Shown: positions 23,580-32,115, numbered from the stretch's first letter. The stretch: DNA of 34,328 nucleotides from Hyphomicrobiales bacterium (GCA_900469445.1 UBXM01000048.1:1-34328); one strand, 5' to 3'. The notes: a model not told the origin generated them from the sequence alone. A program made the numbers and translations.

Positions 23580-25034
23580 ATGTATCTCGGTCTCGATCTC
23601 GGCACATCCGGCGTCAAGGCGATGTTGATCGACGGCGATCAGACGATCATCGGTTCGGCAAGCGGCGCGCTTGACGTGTCGCGACCGCATTCCGGCTGGT
23701 CGGAGCAGGATCCTGCGCATTGGATCCGTGCCTGCGAAGAAGCCATTGCCGGATTGAAGGCTGCGCATGCGGCTGAACTATCCGCCGTCAAGGGGATAGG
23801 CCTTTCCGGTCAGATGCATGGCGCGACGCTGCTCGATGCCGACGACAAGGTGCTGCGCCCGTGCATATTGTGGAACGACACGCGTTCCCATGCGGAAGCC
23901 GCAGCACTCGATGCCGATCCGCGGTTCCGCAAGATCACCGGCAATATCGTTTTCCCGGGCTTCACCGCACCGAAGCTCGCCTGGGTCAAGAACAACGAGC
24001 CGGAGATCTTCGCCAAGATTGCCAAGGTCTTGCTGCCGAAGGACTATCTGCGTCTGTGGCTGACGGGCGAGTACATTTCCGAAATGTCGGATTCCGCCGG
24101 GACCTCCTGGCTCGATACCGGCGCACGCAAATGGTCGTCCGAGCTGCTTGCCGCGACGGATCTTTCCGAAAAACAGATGCCGTCGCTGGTCGAAGGCACC
24201 GAGCAGGCCGGCAAGCTGCGGGGCGAGCTGAAATCCCAATGGGGCATTTCCGGTGATGTCGTGGTGGCCGGCGGGGCAGGCGACAACGCCGCTTCGGCCT
24301 GCGGCATGGGAACGGTCAAGGAAGGCCAGGCCTTCGTTTCGCTCGGCACGTCCGGCGTGCTGTTTGCCGCCAACGGTTCCTATCTGCCGAAGCCGGAAAG
24401 CGCCGTTCATGCCTTCTGCCATGCTCTGCCGAAAACATGGCACCAGATGGGCGTCATCCTGTCGGCTGCAGATGCGATCAACTGGCATGCGAAGGTGATG
24501 GGGAAATCGGCGGCGGAGCTTTCCGGCGAACTCGGCGACACGCTGAAGGCGCCGACGGGCGTGACGTTCCTTCCCTATCTTTCCGGCGAACGCACGCCGC
24601 ATAACGACGCCGTCATCCGTGGGGCCTTTCTGGGGCTCGAGCATGAATCGAGCCGCGCCGTGCTGACCCAGGCGGTGCTGGAAGGTGTGACCTTTGCCAT
24701 TCGCGACAATCTCGAAGCGCTGAAATCGGCCGGGACTTCGATCACGCGCGTGACCGCGATCGGCGGCGGGTCGCGCTCCCGTTACTGGTTGTCCTCGATC
24801 GCGACATCGCTTGGCGTGCCGGTGGATATTCCGGCCGATGGCGATTTCGGTGCAGCCTTTGGCGCCGCCCGTCTGGGCCTGATTGCAGCGACGGGTGCCG
24901 ATCCGGTTGCCGTCTGCTCGGCACCGAAGACGGAAGCGACGATCGAGCCGGTTGCCGCGCTGTCGGATGCTTACGAGGCTGCCTATTCGCGCTATCGCGC
25001 CGCCTATCCGGCGATCCGGGCGATCATGCACTGA
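23580..25034 (+). CDS. xylB: Xylulokinase
   Basis: 484-residue FGGY-family kinase, the same length as E. coli XylB, phosphorylating D-xylulose with ATP to D-xylulose 5-phosphate. The N-terminal ATPase motif LGLDLGTSGVKAM includes Asp6; GLSGQMHGAT (74-83) is the sugar-contact segment, and the catalytic-base Asp lies in GGAGDNAASA (Asp235). The C-terminal FGGY domain shows AIGGGSRSRYWLSSIA and FGAAFGAARLG. The ATG at 23580 follows AAAGGAA by 6 nt; longer in-frame starts reach into the spacer without merit. It is probably co-transcribed with the LacI-family gene. Product enters the pentose phosphate pathway, where the tal product acts. Confidence 0.95.
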   Translation: MYLGLDLGTSGVKAMLIDGDQTIIGSASGALDVSRPHSGWSEQDPAHWIRACEEAIAGLKAAHAAELSAVKGIGLSGQMHGATLLDADDKVLRPCILWNDTRSHAEAAALDADPRFRKITGNIVFPGFTAPKLAWVKNNEPEIFAKIAKVLLPKDYLRLWLTGEYISEMSDSAGTSWLDTGARKWSSELLAATDLSEKQMPSLVEGTEQAGKLRGELKSQWGISGDVVVAGGAGDNAASACGMGTVKEGQAFVSLGTSGVLFAANGSYLPKPESAVHAFCHALPKTWHQMGVILSAADAINWHAKVMGKSAAELSGELGDTLKAPTGVTFLPYLSGERTPHNDAVIRGAFLGLEHESSRAVLTQAVLEGVTFAIRDNLEALKSAGTSITRVTAIGGGSRSRYWLSSIATSLGVPVDIPADGDFGAAFGAARLGLIAATGADPVAVCSAPKTEATIEPVAALSDAYEAAYSRYRAAYPAIRAIMH

Positions 25035-25104
25035 CGTTTCAAAGGGAGGGGAGAAATCCCCTCCAATATGCCGGGGGTCGGGATGTCGACTGTTTCGATC
25101 TCCA

Positions 25105-25122
25105 ATGAGGTACGTACCTCAT
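25105..25122. promoter_or_regulatory. XylR-like operator of xylA
   Basis: Perfect 18-bp palindrome ATGAGGTACGTACCTCAT, the best of three related sites, ending at a candidate -10 TAAAAT (25122-25127). A bound repressor would cover the promoter. The -35 is not obvious. Confidence 0.82.
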
Positions 25123-25168
25123 AAAATCGATTGCAATGCCAAACGAAATTTCCAAGGAGGAAACATCC

Positions 25169-26479
25169 ATGAGCACAGGCTTTTTCGGCGATATCTCGAA
25201 GGTCAAATATGAAGGCCCGGACAGCACCAACCCGCTGGCCTATCGTTTCTACAACCCGGATGAGATCGTTGCGGGCAAGCGGATGGAAGATCATCTGCGC
25301 TTCGCGATCGCCTATTGGCATTCCTTTGCCTGGGAGGGTGGCGACCCGTTTGGCGGCCGCACCTTCGATCGTCCCTGGTATGACGGCGAGATGGAAAAGG
25401 CCAAACTGAAGGCCGATGTCGCCTTCGAAATGTTCTCGCTGCTTGGCGCACCCTATTATTGCTTCCACGATGCGGACGTGCGCCCGGAAGGCAAGACCTT
25501 TGCCGAGAATACGCGCAACCTCGAAGAGATCGTCGACTATTTTGCGGGCAAGCAGGAAGAGACCGGCGTCAAACTGCTGTGGGGCACGGCGAACCTGTTT
25601 TCCAACCGTCGTTTCATGTCGGGCGCATCCACGAACCCGGATCCGGACGTGTTTGCCTATTCGGCAGCAACCATCAAGACCTGCATGGACGCCACGATGA
25701 AGCTCGGCGGCGAGAACTATGTTCTGTGGGGCGGTCGCGAAGGTTACGAGACGCTGCTCAATACCGATCTGAAGCGCGAATTCGACCAGATGGCGCGCAT
25801 GCTGCACATGGTGGTCGAATACAAGCACAAGATCGGTTTCAAGGGCGCGATCCTTGTCGAGCCGAAGCCGCAGGAACCGACCAAGCACCAGTATGACTAT
25901 GACGTTGCCACCGTTTACGGCTTCCTGAAAAAATACGGTCTCGAAAACGAAGTGAAGATGAATATCGAGCAGGGCCATGCGATCCTTGCCGGCCATACGT
26001 TCGAGCATGAACTGGCGCTTGCCAATGCACACGGCATCTTCGGTTCGATCGACATGAACCGCAACGACTACCAGTCGGGCTGGGATACCGACCAGTTCCC
26101 CAACAACGTGCCGGAAATGGCGCTCGCCTATTACCAGGTTCTGTTGGCTGGTGGCTTCACTTCCGGTGGCACCAACTTCGACAGCAAGCTCCGTCGCCAG
26201 TCGATCGATCCGGCCGACCTGCTGATCGGTCATATCGGCGGCATGGATTGCTGCGCCCGTGGCCTCAAAGCTGCGGCGAAGATGGTCGAAGACGGTGCGC
26301 TGTCGAAGCCGCTTGCCGACCGTTATGCCAAGTGGGACAGCCCGGAGGCGCAGAAGATGCTGCGCGGCGACTACAAGCTGGAAGAAATCGCGGCCAAGGT
26401 CGAGCGCGAAAACATCAATCCGGAACCGAAGTCCGGACGCCAGGAATATCTGGAAAACGTCGTCAATCGCTACGTCTGA
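25169..26479 (+). CDS. xylA: D-xylose isomerase
   Basis: 436-residue TIM-barrel isomerase converting D-xylose to D-xylulose with two divalent metals. Active-site residues are visible: His100 and Asp103 (CFHDADV), Glu231 and Lys233 (LVEPKPQEPTKHQYD), Glu267 and His270 (NIEQGH), Asp295 (SIDMNRND), and Asp306/Asp308 (WDTDQFP). Length and N-terminus match class II xylose isomerases. AAGGAGG lies 8 nt before the chosen ATG; a start 11 codons upstream would swallow this box. It has its own operator and promoter behind xylB. A GC-rich hairpin (26511-26517 with 26530-26536) about 30 nt downstream may end the transcript. Confidence 0.97.
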   Translation: MSTGFFGDISKVKYEGPDSTNPLAYRFYNPDEIVAGKRMEDHLRFAIAYWHSFAWEGGDPFGGRTFDRPWYDGEMEKAKLKADVAFEMFSLLGAPYYCFHDADVRPEGKTFAENTRNLEEIVDYFAGKQEETGVKLLWGTANLFSNRRFMSGASTNPDPDVFAYSAATIKTCMDATMKLGGENYVLWGGREGYETLLNTDLKREFDQMARMLHMVVEYKHKIGFKGAILVEPKPQEPTKHQYDYDVATVYGFLKKYGLENEVKMNIEQGHAILAGHTFEHELALANAHGIFGSIDMNRNDYQSGWDTDQFPNNVPEMALAYYQVLLAGGFTSGGTNFDSKLRRQSIDPADLLIGHIGGMDCCARGLKAAAKMVEDGALSKPLADRYAKWDSPEAQKMLRGDYKLEEIAAKVERENINPEPKSGRQEYLENVVNRYV

Positions 26480-26510
26480 TCGCGGCCTTTTTTGCCAAAG
26501 CATTATCCGT

Positions 26511-26536
26511 GGCCCGGTGGGAGAACCTGCCGGGCC
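26511..26536 (+). terminator. Possible terminator hairpin after xylA
   Basis: Stem GGCCCGG (26511-26517) with CCGGGCC (26530-26536), 12-nt loop, no good T tract; weak as an intrinsic terminator. The rest of the 207-bp spacer holds nothing else I can support. Confidence 0.4.
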
Positions 26537-26686
26537 GCAGGTCTTTCCAGCCTATCCGTGCCTGTTGCGATCAAAACGATAATGGACGATATTTGCAGTT
26601 CTTTTCGACCCAAACTTCAGTGACTGGCTGCTGAGATCGGGGTGGAAGCCTTCCCGGTTTCGGAGCCTTATTCAAAGGAGCCGACG

Positions 26687-26944
26687 ATGAGAAAAGCTTT
26701 TGCCCTGTTCCTGATCGCATCTCTTGCCTTTGGATCACCCGCTGTCGCCTTCCCTGTGGATCCGATACCGGGCAGCCTGATCTATCCGACACAGCCGAAA
26801 ACGAAGCTCAAGAAGGCACCTATCGGCAGCATTTTGACGCATGAGTTCCAGAAGGACGGCTCCCATTACGTCGAGACCTATCGGGTCGGACCCAATCGAG
26901 AGCTGCAACTTCTGAGCCGCAAACAATATGGCGGTACGGACTAA
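26687..26944 (+). CDS. Small secreted protein of unknown function
   Basis: 85 residues with a clear Sec signal peptide (MRKAFALFLIASLAFGSPAVA, cleavage before FPVDP). The short mature part (about 64 residues) is basic with a KTKLKKAP stretch and a C-terminal strand-like region (SHYVETYRVGPNRELQLLSRKQYGG). The start is well fixed by AAAGGAG 6 nt upstream. No Cys, so no disulfides. I do not recognise a family; the YVETYRVG region suggests a small beta-structured periplasmic protein of the kind common in rhizobia. It lies between xylA and a convergent reductase and shows no operator of the xylose set. Confidence 0.78.
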   Translation: MRKAFALFLIASLAFGSPAVAFPVDPIPGSLIYPTQPKTKLKKAPIGSILTHEFQKDGSHYVETYRVGPNRELQLLSRKQYGGTD

Positions 26945-26972
26945 GCGGGTGTTGTCGGTAGAAGACAGCCAA

Positions 26973-27015
26973 GCCGCATGCGGCAGAGAGACGCCGCACC
27001 TGCGGGCGCGGCGTC
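26973..27015. terminator. Paired GC-rich palindromes between convergent genes
   Basis: GCCGCATGCGGC (26973-26984) is a perfect 12-bp palindrome. GACGCCGC (26990-26997) pairs with GCGGCGTC (27008-27015) over a 10-nt loop. They lie between the small secreted protein and the reductase gene and are likely to end one or both transcripts, though no T tract follows. Confidence 0.5.
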
Positions 27016-27021
27016 ATTGTC

Positions 27022-27915
27022 TCAGGCGACTTTGTTACCGGCAATGCCGTCCAGTTCGGTCAGCACATCAGCCTGCAGTTTCAGTTCGCCTGCGGCGAGA
27101 TTTTCCTTGAGATGCGTAACCGAAGACGTGCCGGGGATCAGCAGGATGTTGGCAGAGCGCTGCAGCAGCCAGGCAAGCGCGACCTGCATCGGGGTGGCGT
27201 TCAGACGTGCCGCGACATCCGAGAGCGTCGAGGATTGCAGAGGGGAGAAGCCGCCGAGCGGGAAGAAGGGGACGTAGGCGGTGCCTTCACTTGCCAGCTG
27301 GTCGATCAGGGCATCGTCTTCGCGGTGGGCGAGATTGTACTGGTTCTGGACGCAGACGATCTCGGTGATCTTGCGCGCCTCGGCGATCTGAGCGGGGGTG
27401 ACGTTGGAGACACCGATATGACGGATGAGGCCCTGACGCTGGAGATCCGCCAGCACAGTCACCTGTTCCTCGATCGAGCCTTCCGCCGGACCGTGAATAC
27501 CGTGCATGGAACGGAAGTTGACGATGTCGATGACATCGAGACCTAGATTGCGCAGGTTGTCATGAACCGCGGCGCTCAGCTCTTCCTTCGACATGGCCGG
27601 CAGCCATTCGGCATTCGGGCCGCGCTTTGCCGAAACCTTGGTGACGATGGTGAGATTGTCCGAATAGGGATGCAGTGCCTCGCGGATGATCTGATTGGTT
27701 ACATGCGGACCGTAGAAGTCGCTGGTATCGATATGGTCGACGCCGGCTTCGATGGCGGCGCGGAGCACCGCAACTGCTGCCGCGCGGTCTTTCGGCGGGC
27801 CGAAAACGCCGGGACCGGCCAGCTGCATGGCGCCGTAACCGATGCGCTTCACCTTATGGCTGCCCATATTGAACGTGCCGGCTCTGGAGAGGTCGATTGT
27901 GCTCATGTCGGACAT
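27022..27915 (-). CDS. Aldo/keto reductase family oxidoreductase
   Basis: 297-residue (alpha/beta)8-barrel NADPH-dependent reductase. Candidate catalytic residues are Asp63 and Tyr68 (HIDTSDFYGP), Lys93 (TIVTKVSAKRG) and a His in FRSMHGIHG (138). The cofactor-binding C-terminal part reads LLIPGTSSVTHLKENL. It resembles the YdbC/Tas-type subgroup acting on small aldehydes, with pyridoxal among reported substrates; substrate unknown here. AAGGAG lies 7 nt before the start. It is divergent from a LysR gene (116 bp apart), the usual setting for regulation of the reductase by that LysR protein. Confidence 0.9.
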   Translation of the reverse strand: MSDMSTIDLSRAGTFNMGSHKVKRIGYGAMQLAGPGVFGPPKDRAAAVAVLRAAIEAGVDHIDTSDFYGPHVTNQIIREALHPYSDNLTIVTKVSAKRGPNAEWLPAMSKEELSAAVHDNLRNLGLDVIDIVNFRSMHGIHGPAEGSIEEQVTVLADLQRQGLIRHIGVSNVTPAQIAEARKITEIVCVQNQYNLAHREDDALIDQLASEGTAYVPFFPLGGFSPLQSSTLSDVAARLNATPMQVALAWLLQRSANILLIPGTSSVTHLKENLAAGELKLQADVLTELDGIAGNKVA

Positions 27916-28031
27916 GGGATGCTCCTTTTCCTGATTGATGGAAATGGAAATAGCGCCGGCGCGTTCCCTTTATAAGTCTGCACAGTTCGGATAGGCTGTA
28001 CGCTCAAACGAACAATGGGACGAGAGATCGC

Positions 28032-28928
28032 ATGGGTGTGGAAATCAGCGATCTTCAGGCTTTCCTCACCGTGGCGCGGGCCGGTGGATTTCGCGAGGGA
28101 GCGCGCATCAGCGGGGCCAGCGCGTCAGGGCTCAGCGATGCCGTGCGGCGGCTGGAGACGCAGCTCGGAATACGGCTGCTTAACCGGACGACCCGCAGCG
28201 TGGCGACAACCGAAGCGGGGCAGGGGCTGCTCGACCGGCTGGCCCCGGCGCTGGCTGAAATGGAGGCGGCACTCGATGTCGTCAACGGTTTTCGCGAGCG
28301 GCCGGCGGGTGTGCTGAAGCTCAATGTTCCGGTAAGTGCTGCGCGGTTGGTGCTGCCATCGATCGTGCCGCGGTTTCTGGCGGCCTATCCGGACATCCGG
28401 CTGGAACTGATGATCGAGGACAGTTTTGTCGACGTGATCGCGGCAGGTTGCGATGCCGGTATCCGTTATGACGAGCGGCTGGCTCAGGACATGATCGCGG
28501 TGCCGATCGGGCCGCGTATCCAGCGCTTCGCCGCTGCGGCCTCGAAGGCCTATCTCGACCGAAGGGGACGGCCTGCACATCCGCGCGATCTCGTGGAACA
28601 TGCCTGTATTCGCAACCGCTTTGCCAGCGGCTCCATGCCGGATTGGGAATTCGAGCGAGGGTCCGAGACCGTGTTGATCGATCCGCCCGCCGCCTTGATC
28701 GTCCAGACGGGGGGCGGTGTCGACCTTGCCGTCGAATGCGCGATGGCCGGAAGCGGCATCATCATGCTGTTTGAGGATTGGCTGCGGCCGCATTTCGTCA
28801 GCGGCGCTCTGGAGCCCGTTCTGGAAGACTGGTGGTCCGAGTTTCCGGGACCGTTTCTATACTACCCCGGTCGCCGGCTGGTGCCGGCGCCACTCAGGGC
28901 ATTCATCGATTTCATAAAGACGGCCTGA
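28032..28928 (+). CDS. LysR-family transcriptional regulator
   Basis: 298-residue LysR-type regulator. A winged helix-turn-helix fills residues 1-62 (DLQAFLTVARAGGFREGARISG ... LGIRLLNRTTRSVATTEAG), followed by the PBP2-like effector domain of the CrgA/YafC class (VLKLNVPVSAARLVLPSIVPRFLAAYPDIRLEL). Divergent from the aldo/keto reductase, which it probably controls. The spacer holds GTTCG (27986-27990) and CGAAC (28010-28014-region) half-sites about 20 nt apart, a possible binding site. Effector unknown. The ribosome-binding site is a modest GAGAG. Confidence 0.88.
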   Translation: MGVEISDLQAFLTVARAGGFREGARISGASASGLSDAVRRLETQLGIRLLNRTTRSVATTEAGQGLLDRLAPALAEMEAALDVVNGFRERPAGVLKLNVPVSAARLVLPSIVPRFLAAYPDIRLELMIEDSFVDVIAAGCDAGIRYDERLAQDMIAVPIGPRIQRFAAAASKAYLDRRGRPAHPRDLVEHACIRNRFASGSMPDWEFERGSETVLIDPPAALIVQTGGGVDLAVECAMAGSGIIMLFEDWLRPHFVSGALEPVLEDWWSEFPGPFLYYPGRRLVPAPLRAFIDFIKTA

Positions 28929-29068
28929 GCGAATTCGATCGTTCGATTTCCGCGGTCAACTTGCTATGACGCAGAGTTGAAGCTTGGGTCGGAAGGCGTT
29001 TTGACATGGCGCATTCTTGAACCGGCTGCCTGTCGGGTAGAATTGTCGGGTAAACAAAGGAGATCGCC

Positions 29069-29404
29069 ATGTCAGTTCGACCCCCGCAATTCTTCGGCTC
29101 ACCGTCGCTCCAGAACGGATTCAGCGCCTTGGAATACGAGATCGCCGAAGAGCGCGCGAGCGCGCTTGGGCGAAACGGACGGCAGGTCGAGGCTTGCCTG
29201 TTGAAGCTTCGGCAGTGGGATGCGCAACATGTCGGTCAGCATGAAGCAAGACGCCTCGATCTGGTACAGGAGGCTGCCGAGGCCGTCTGGGGGCTTTTTG
29301 TCCAGCGGGAGCTGTGTGGTTTGAGCAATGGCCCCGATGTCGTCCAGGACTATCAGATTCCGGCGGAGGTGATGGCCAAAGTGGGGACGTTCAAACGGAC
29401 CTGA
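29069..29404 (+). CDS. Small conserved protein, DUF6665-like
   Basis: 111 residues, no signal peptide or membrane segment. Two helices are probable (NGFSALEYEIAEERASALGRNGRQVEACLLKLRQWD and a second at LDLVQEAAEAVWGLFVQRELCGL), ending YQIPAEVMAKVG. The pattern reminds me of the DUF6665 family of alphaproteobacteria, but I hold that lightly. AAAGGAG lies 6 nt before the ATG. The spacer upstream has a possible promoter (TTGAAC 29017-29022, TAGAAT 29038-29043) and an 8-bp direct repeat GTCGGGTA (29032 and 29045). Function unknown. Confidence 0.72.
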   Translation: MSVRPPQFFGSPSLQNGFSALEYEIAEERASALGRNGRQVEACLLKLRQWDAQHVGQHEARRLDLVQEAAEAVWGLFVQRELCGLSNGPDVVQDYQIPAEVMAKVGTFKRT

Positions 29405-29430
29405 TGATGACGTATAGTTGAGTAGCAAAT

Positions 29431-29448
29431 CTGCTTTACGTACCTCAG
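29431..29448. promoter_or_regulatory. XylR-like operator of the sugar ABC operon
   Basis: CTGCTTTACGTACCTCAG carries the same TACGTACCTCA core as the sites before the LacI-family gene and xylA, with CTG/CAG ends. It lies 13 bp before a leader hairpin and 128 bp before the ATPase start, so the ABC operon is likely under the same regulator. Confidence 0.7.
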
Positions 29449-29460
29449 AATCTTAGATAG

Positions 29461-29487
29461 CCTGAAAATACAGGGAGGATTTTCAGG
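29461..29487 (+). promoter_or_regulatory. Leader hairpin exposing a Shine-Dalgarno sequence
   Basis: A perfect 9-bp stem, CCTGAAAAT (29461-29469) with ATTTTCAGG (29479-29487), encloses the loop ACAGGGAGG. GGGAGG is a strong Shine-Dalgarno 8 nt before the GTG at 29487, whose first base closes the stem. Folding would affect access of ribosomes to the leader frame. Confidence 0.55.
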
Positions 29488-29579
29488 TGTTCCACATCGC
29501 TTGCGAGGAGGCAGGCGTTGGGGGCGTGTCGCGTGTCGACCGTTTCACGACGCTCGTGAATTTGAGGCCGGGTGGATGA
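29487..29579 (+). CDS. Possible 30-residue leader peptide coupled to the ABC ATPase
   Basis: A GTG start at 29487 with GGGAGG at best spacing opens a 30-codon frame that ends in TGA at 29577-29579. The ATPase ATG is at 29576-29578, so stop and start overlap as ATGA, the usual coupling arrangement. The peptide (beginning VFHIACEEAGVGGVSRV) matches nothing I know and has no run of a single amino acid that would suggest classic attenuation. It may simply be a translation initiator for the ATPase, whose own upstream box (TTGAGG, 9 nt) is weak. Alternatively the frame is chance. Confidence 0.4.
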   Translation: MFHIACEEAGVGGVSRVDRFTTLVNLRPGG

Positions 29580-31117
29580 GTGTGCCCCCCGCAACCCATG
29601 ACGTATCCGTCAATCCGCCGCTGCTCGATGCGAGCGGTCTTTCCAAGACTTTCGGCATAATCGAAGTTCTGAAGGATATTTCGCTCACCGTTCGCGCCGG
29701 CGAAGTCCATGCGATCATCGGTGAAAACGGTGCCGGCAAATCGACGCTGATGAAGATCCTGGCGGGCAACCATTCTCCGACGCGCGGGGAAATGAAGATC
29801 GATGGTCAGCCGGTGAGCTTTTCCGGACCGGTGGACGCGGAAAACCACGGTATCGTGCTGGTTCACCAGGAGATCTTGCTGGCACCGGATCTGACCGTTG
29901 CCCAGAACATCTATCTCGGTCGCGAAATTGGCAAAGGCATTGCCGTCGACGATCGCGCCATGAACGAGGGGGCCGCCAAGGCGATCCGTGATCTCGGCGC
30001 CGATATCGATCCGAATGCGATCGTCTCGCGGCTTTCCATCGCGCAAAGGCAGCTGGTGCAGATCGCCCGCGTGCTGCTCGTGCCGCATCGCATCGTCATC
30101 TTCGACGAACCGACGGCGTCTCTCACGCCGCACGAAACCGAGGCGCTGCTGAAGGTTATCCAGGATATCCGGGCCAAGGGTGTCGGCGTGCTCTACATCT
30201 CGCATCGCCTGCCGGAGGTGAAGGAGATCGCCGATCGCGTCACCGTGCTGCGCGACGGCCGGCTGGTTGCTTCCCACGAGACCTCGGAGCTGCAACCGGC
30301 GGATATGGCGCGGTTGATGGTCGGGCGCGATGTGGCAAAGCTTTATCCCGATCGTCATGCGATGGAGGCGCGTGAGCCGGTGCTTCAGGTTGCCGGTTTC
30401 GATGTGCCGGGTTATGCGCGCGATGCGTCCTTCACGCTCAACAAGGGTGAGATACTCGGTTTTGCCGGGCTGATCGGTGCTGGGCGGACAGAGCTGATGG
30501 AAGGGCTTGTGGGGCTTCGGCCGGCCAAGGGAAGCGTGACGTTCCGGGGGCGGGCGGTCAATTTCACCGACGTGCATTCGAGCCTCAAGGCCGGCGTCGC
30601 CTATCTTTCGGAGGACCGGAAGGGCAAGGGCCTGCTTCTGACCAAGGATCTGCGCACCAATCTGACACTTGCCTCGCTCGGCAAGTTCATCCGCGGCCTG
30701 CAGATCGACAGGAAGCGCGAGGCAGATGCGCTCGACAAGGCGATACAGGATTTCGATATCCGCACCGGGACCAAGAACATCCTTGCCGGCCAGCTTTCCG
30801 GCGGCAACCAGCAGAAGCTGCTCCTGGCCAAGATGATGATGCTCGATCCACAGGTCGTCATCATCGACGAGCCGACGCGCGGCATCGACATCGGCAACAA
30901 GGAACAGATCTACAAATTCATCGCGGCACTGGCGCAGGAGGGGCGATCGATCATCGTGGTTTCCTCCGAAATGCCGGAGCTGATCGGCATATGCGACCGT
31001 ATTCATGTCATGCGGGAGGGCCGGATCGTCGGCGAGGTTACGGGAGAACACATGAACGAAAACGAGATCGTCCAGCTCGCTACCGGTGTCAAGTCCGGCG
31101 TTGGAGAGGCGGCATGA
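29576..31117 (+). CDS. Sugar ABC transporter ATP-binding protein (RbsA/XylG type, two domains)
   Basis: 513-residue double ATPase of the carbohydrate CUT2 class. Domain 1 (about 17-250) has Walker A GENGAGKST, signature LSIAQRQLVQIARVL and Walker B IVIFDEPTASLT. Domain 2 (about 265-505) keeps the degenerate Walker A of this class (GLIGAGRTEL), signature LSGGNQQKLLLAKMM and VVIIDEPTRGIDIG. It powers import of a monosaccharide through the permease encoded next. The ATG at 29576 is chosen by fit to family N-termini; a frame extension to 29501 has no homology. The stop overlaps the permease start as ATGA. Confidence 0.93.
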   Translation: MSVPPATHDVSVNPPLLDASGLSKTFGIIEVLKDISLTVRAGEVHAIIGENGAGKSTLMKILAGNHSPTRGEMKIDGQPVSFSGPVDAENHGIVLVHQEILLAPDLTVAQNIYLGREIGKGIAVDDRAMNEGAAKAIRDLGADIDPNAIVSRLSIAQRQLVQIARVLLVPHRIVIFDEPTASLTPHETEALLKVIQDIRAKGVGVLYISHRLPEVKEIADRVTVLRDGRLVASHETSELQPADMARLMVGRDVAKLYPDRHAMEAREPVLQVAGFDVPGYARDASFTLNKGEILGFAGLIGAGRTELMEGLVGLRPAKGSVTFRGRAVNFTDVHSSLKAGVAYLSEDRKGKGLLLTKDLRTNLTLASLGKFIRGLQIDRKREADALDKAIQDFDIRTGTKNILAGQLSGGNQQKLLLAKMMMLDPQVVIIDEPTRGIDIGNKEQIYKFIAALAQEGRSIIVVSSEMPELIGICDRIHVMREGRIVGEVTGEHMNENEIVQLATGVKSGVGEAA

Positions 31118-32115
31118 GCGCGGCCACGACGGAGATTGCCAAGGCCCCCAAGACCTCCAAAGACTGGGACATGGCAGCGATCGCGCCATTCGTAGCCCTG
31201 GCCTTGCTACTGGTGCTCGGTTACTTCGCCAATCCGAATTTTGTCTCGGTTGCAAACCTTACCAACGTCATCACCCGCAGTGCCTTCATTGCCATCGTCG
31301 CACTCGGCGCGACCTATGTGATCTCGTCCGGCGGACTTGATCTTTCGGTCGGCGCGATGGTGGCTTTCGTGGCCAGTTTGATGATCCTATTCATGAATAC
31401 CGGTGCGGTCGCCGATCCTATGCTGATGCTGCTGACGGCCATGTTGGTGGCGCTGGTGCTTGGAGCCGCCTGCGGGCTGGCAAACGGGCTGATCACCACC
31501 GTCGGAAAGATCGAGCCTTTCATCGCTACGCTCGGCATGATGGGCATCTATCGGGGACTGACGACCTGGTTGAGCCAAGGTGGCTCGATCACGGTGCGTG
31601 ACCGTGAGCTGCAGCAGCTCTACCGCCCGGTCTATTTCGGTGACGTCTTCGGTATGCCGATCCCGATCATCGTCATCTTCGTGACTGCGGCAATCGCGGC
31701 CTTCGTTCTCTACCGCACACGATATGGCCGGCACGTCATCGCCGTCGGATCGAATGAGGAAGTGGCGCGGTATTCCGGCATTTCGGTGAAGAAGGTGCGC
31801 ACCATTGCCTATGTCATTCAGGGGCTTTGTGTCGCCGTTGCAGTCATCATCTATGTGCCGCGGCTGGGTTCGACCTCGGCGACGACGGGGATTTTGTGGG
31901 AATTGCAGGCGATCACTGCGGTCGTCGTCGGAGGCACGGCGCTCAGGGGCGGTGTCGGCCGGGTCTGGGGTACTCTCTGCGGTGCCTTCATTCTGGAAAT
32001 CGTCGGCAATATCATGCTGCTCTCCAATTTCGTCAGCGAATATCTGATCGGTGCTATCCAGGGGGCGATCATCATCATCGCCATGCTGGTGCAGCGCACG
32101 CTGATGCGGAAGTAA
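31114..32115 (+). CDS. Sugar ABC transporter permease (RbsC type)
   Basis: 333-residue CUT2 inner-membrane permease with about ten hydrophobic helices and the family motifs GGLDLSVGAMVAF, GLANGLITTVGKIEPFIATLGMMGIYRGL and VGGTALRGGVGRVWGTLCGAFIL. Its ATG overlaps the ATPase stop by 4 nt, so the frame is coupled and the long in-frame extension upstream is discarded. It forms the homodimeric channel paired with the two-domain ATPase and the next binding protein. Confidence 0.93.
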   Translation: MSAATTEIAKAPKTSKDWDMAAIAPFVALALLLVLGYFANPNFVSVANLTNVITRSAFIAIVALGATYVISSGGLDLSVGAMVAFVASLMILFMNTGAVADPMLMLLTAMLVALVLGAACGLANGLITTVGKIEPFIATLGMMGIYRGLTTWLSQGGSITVRDRELQQLYRPVYFGDVFGMPIPIIVIFVTAAIAAFVLYRTRYGRHVIAVGSNEEVARYSGISVKKVRTIAYVIQGLCVAVAVIIYVPRLGSTSATTGILWELQAITAVVVGGTALRGGVGRVWGTLCGAFILEIVGNIMLLSNFVSEYLIGAIQGAIIIIAMLVQRTLMRK

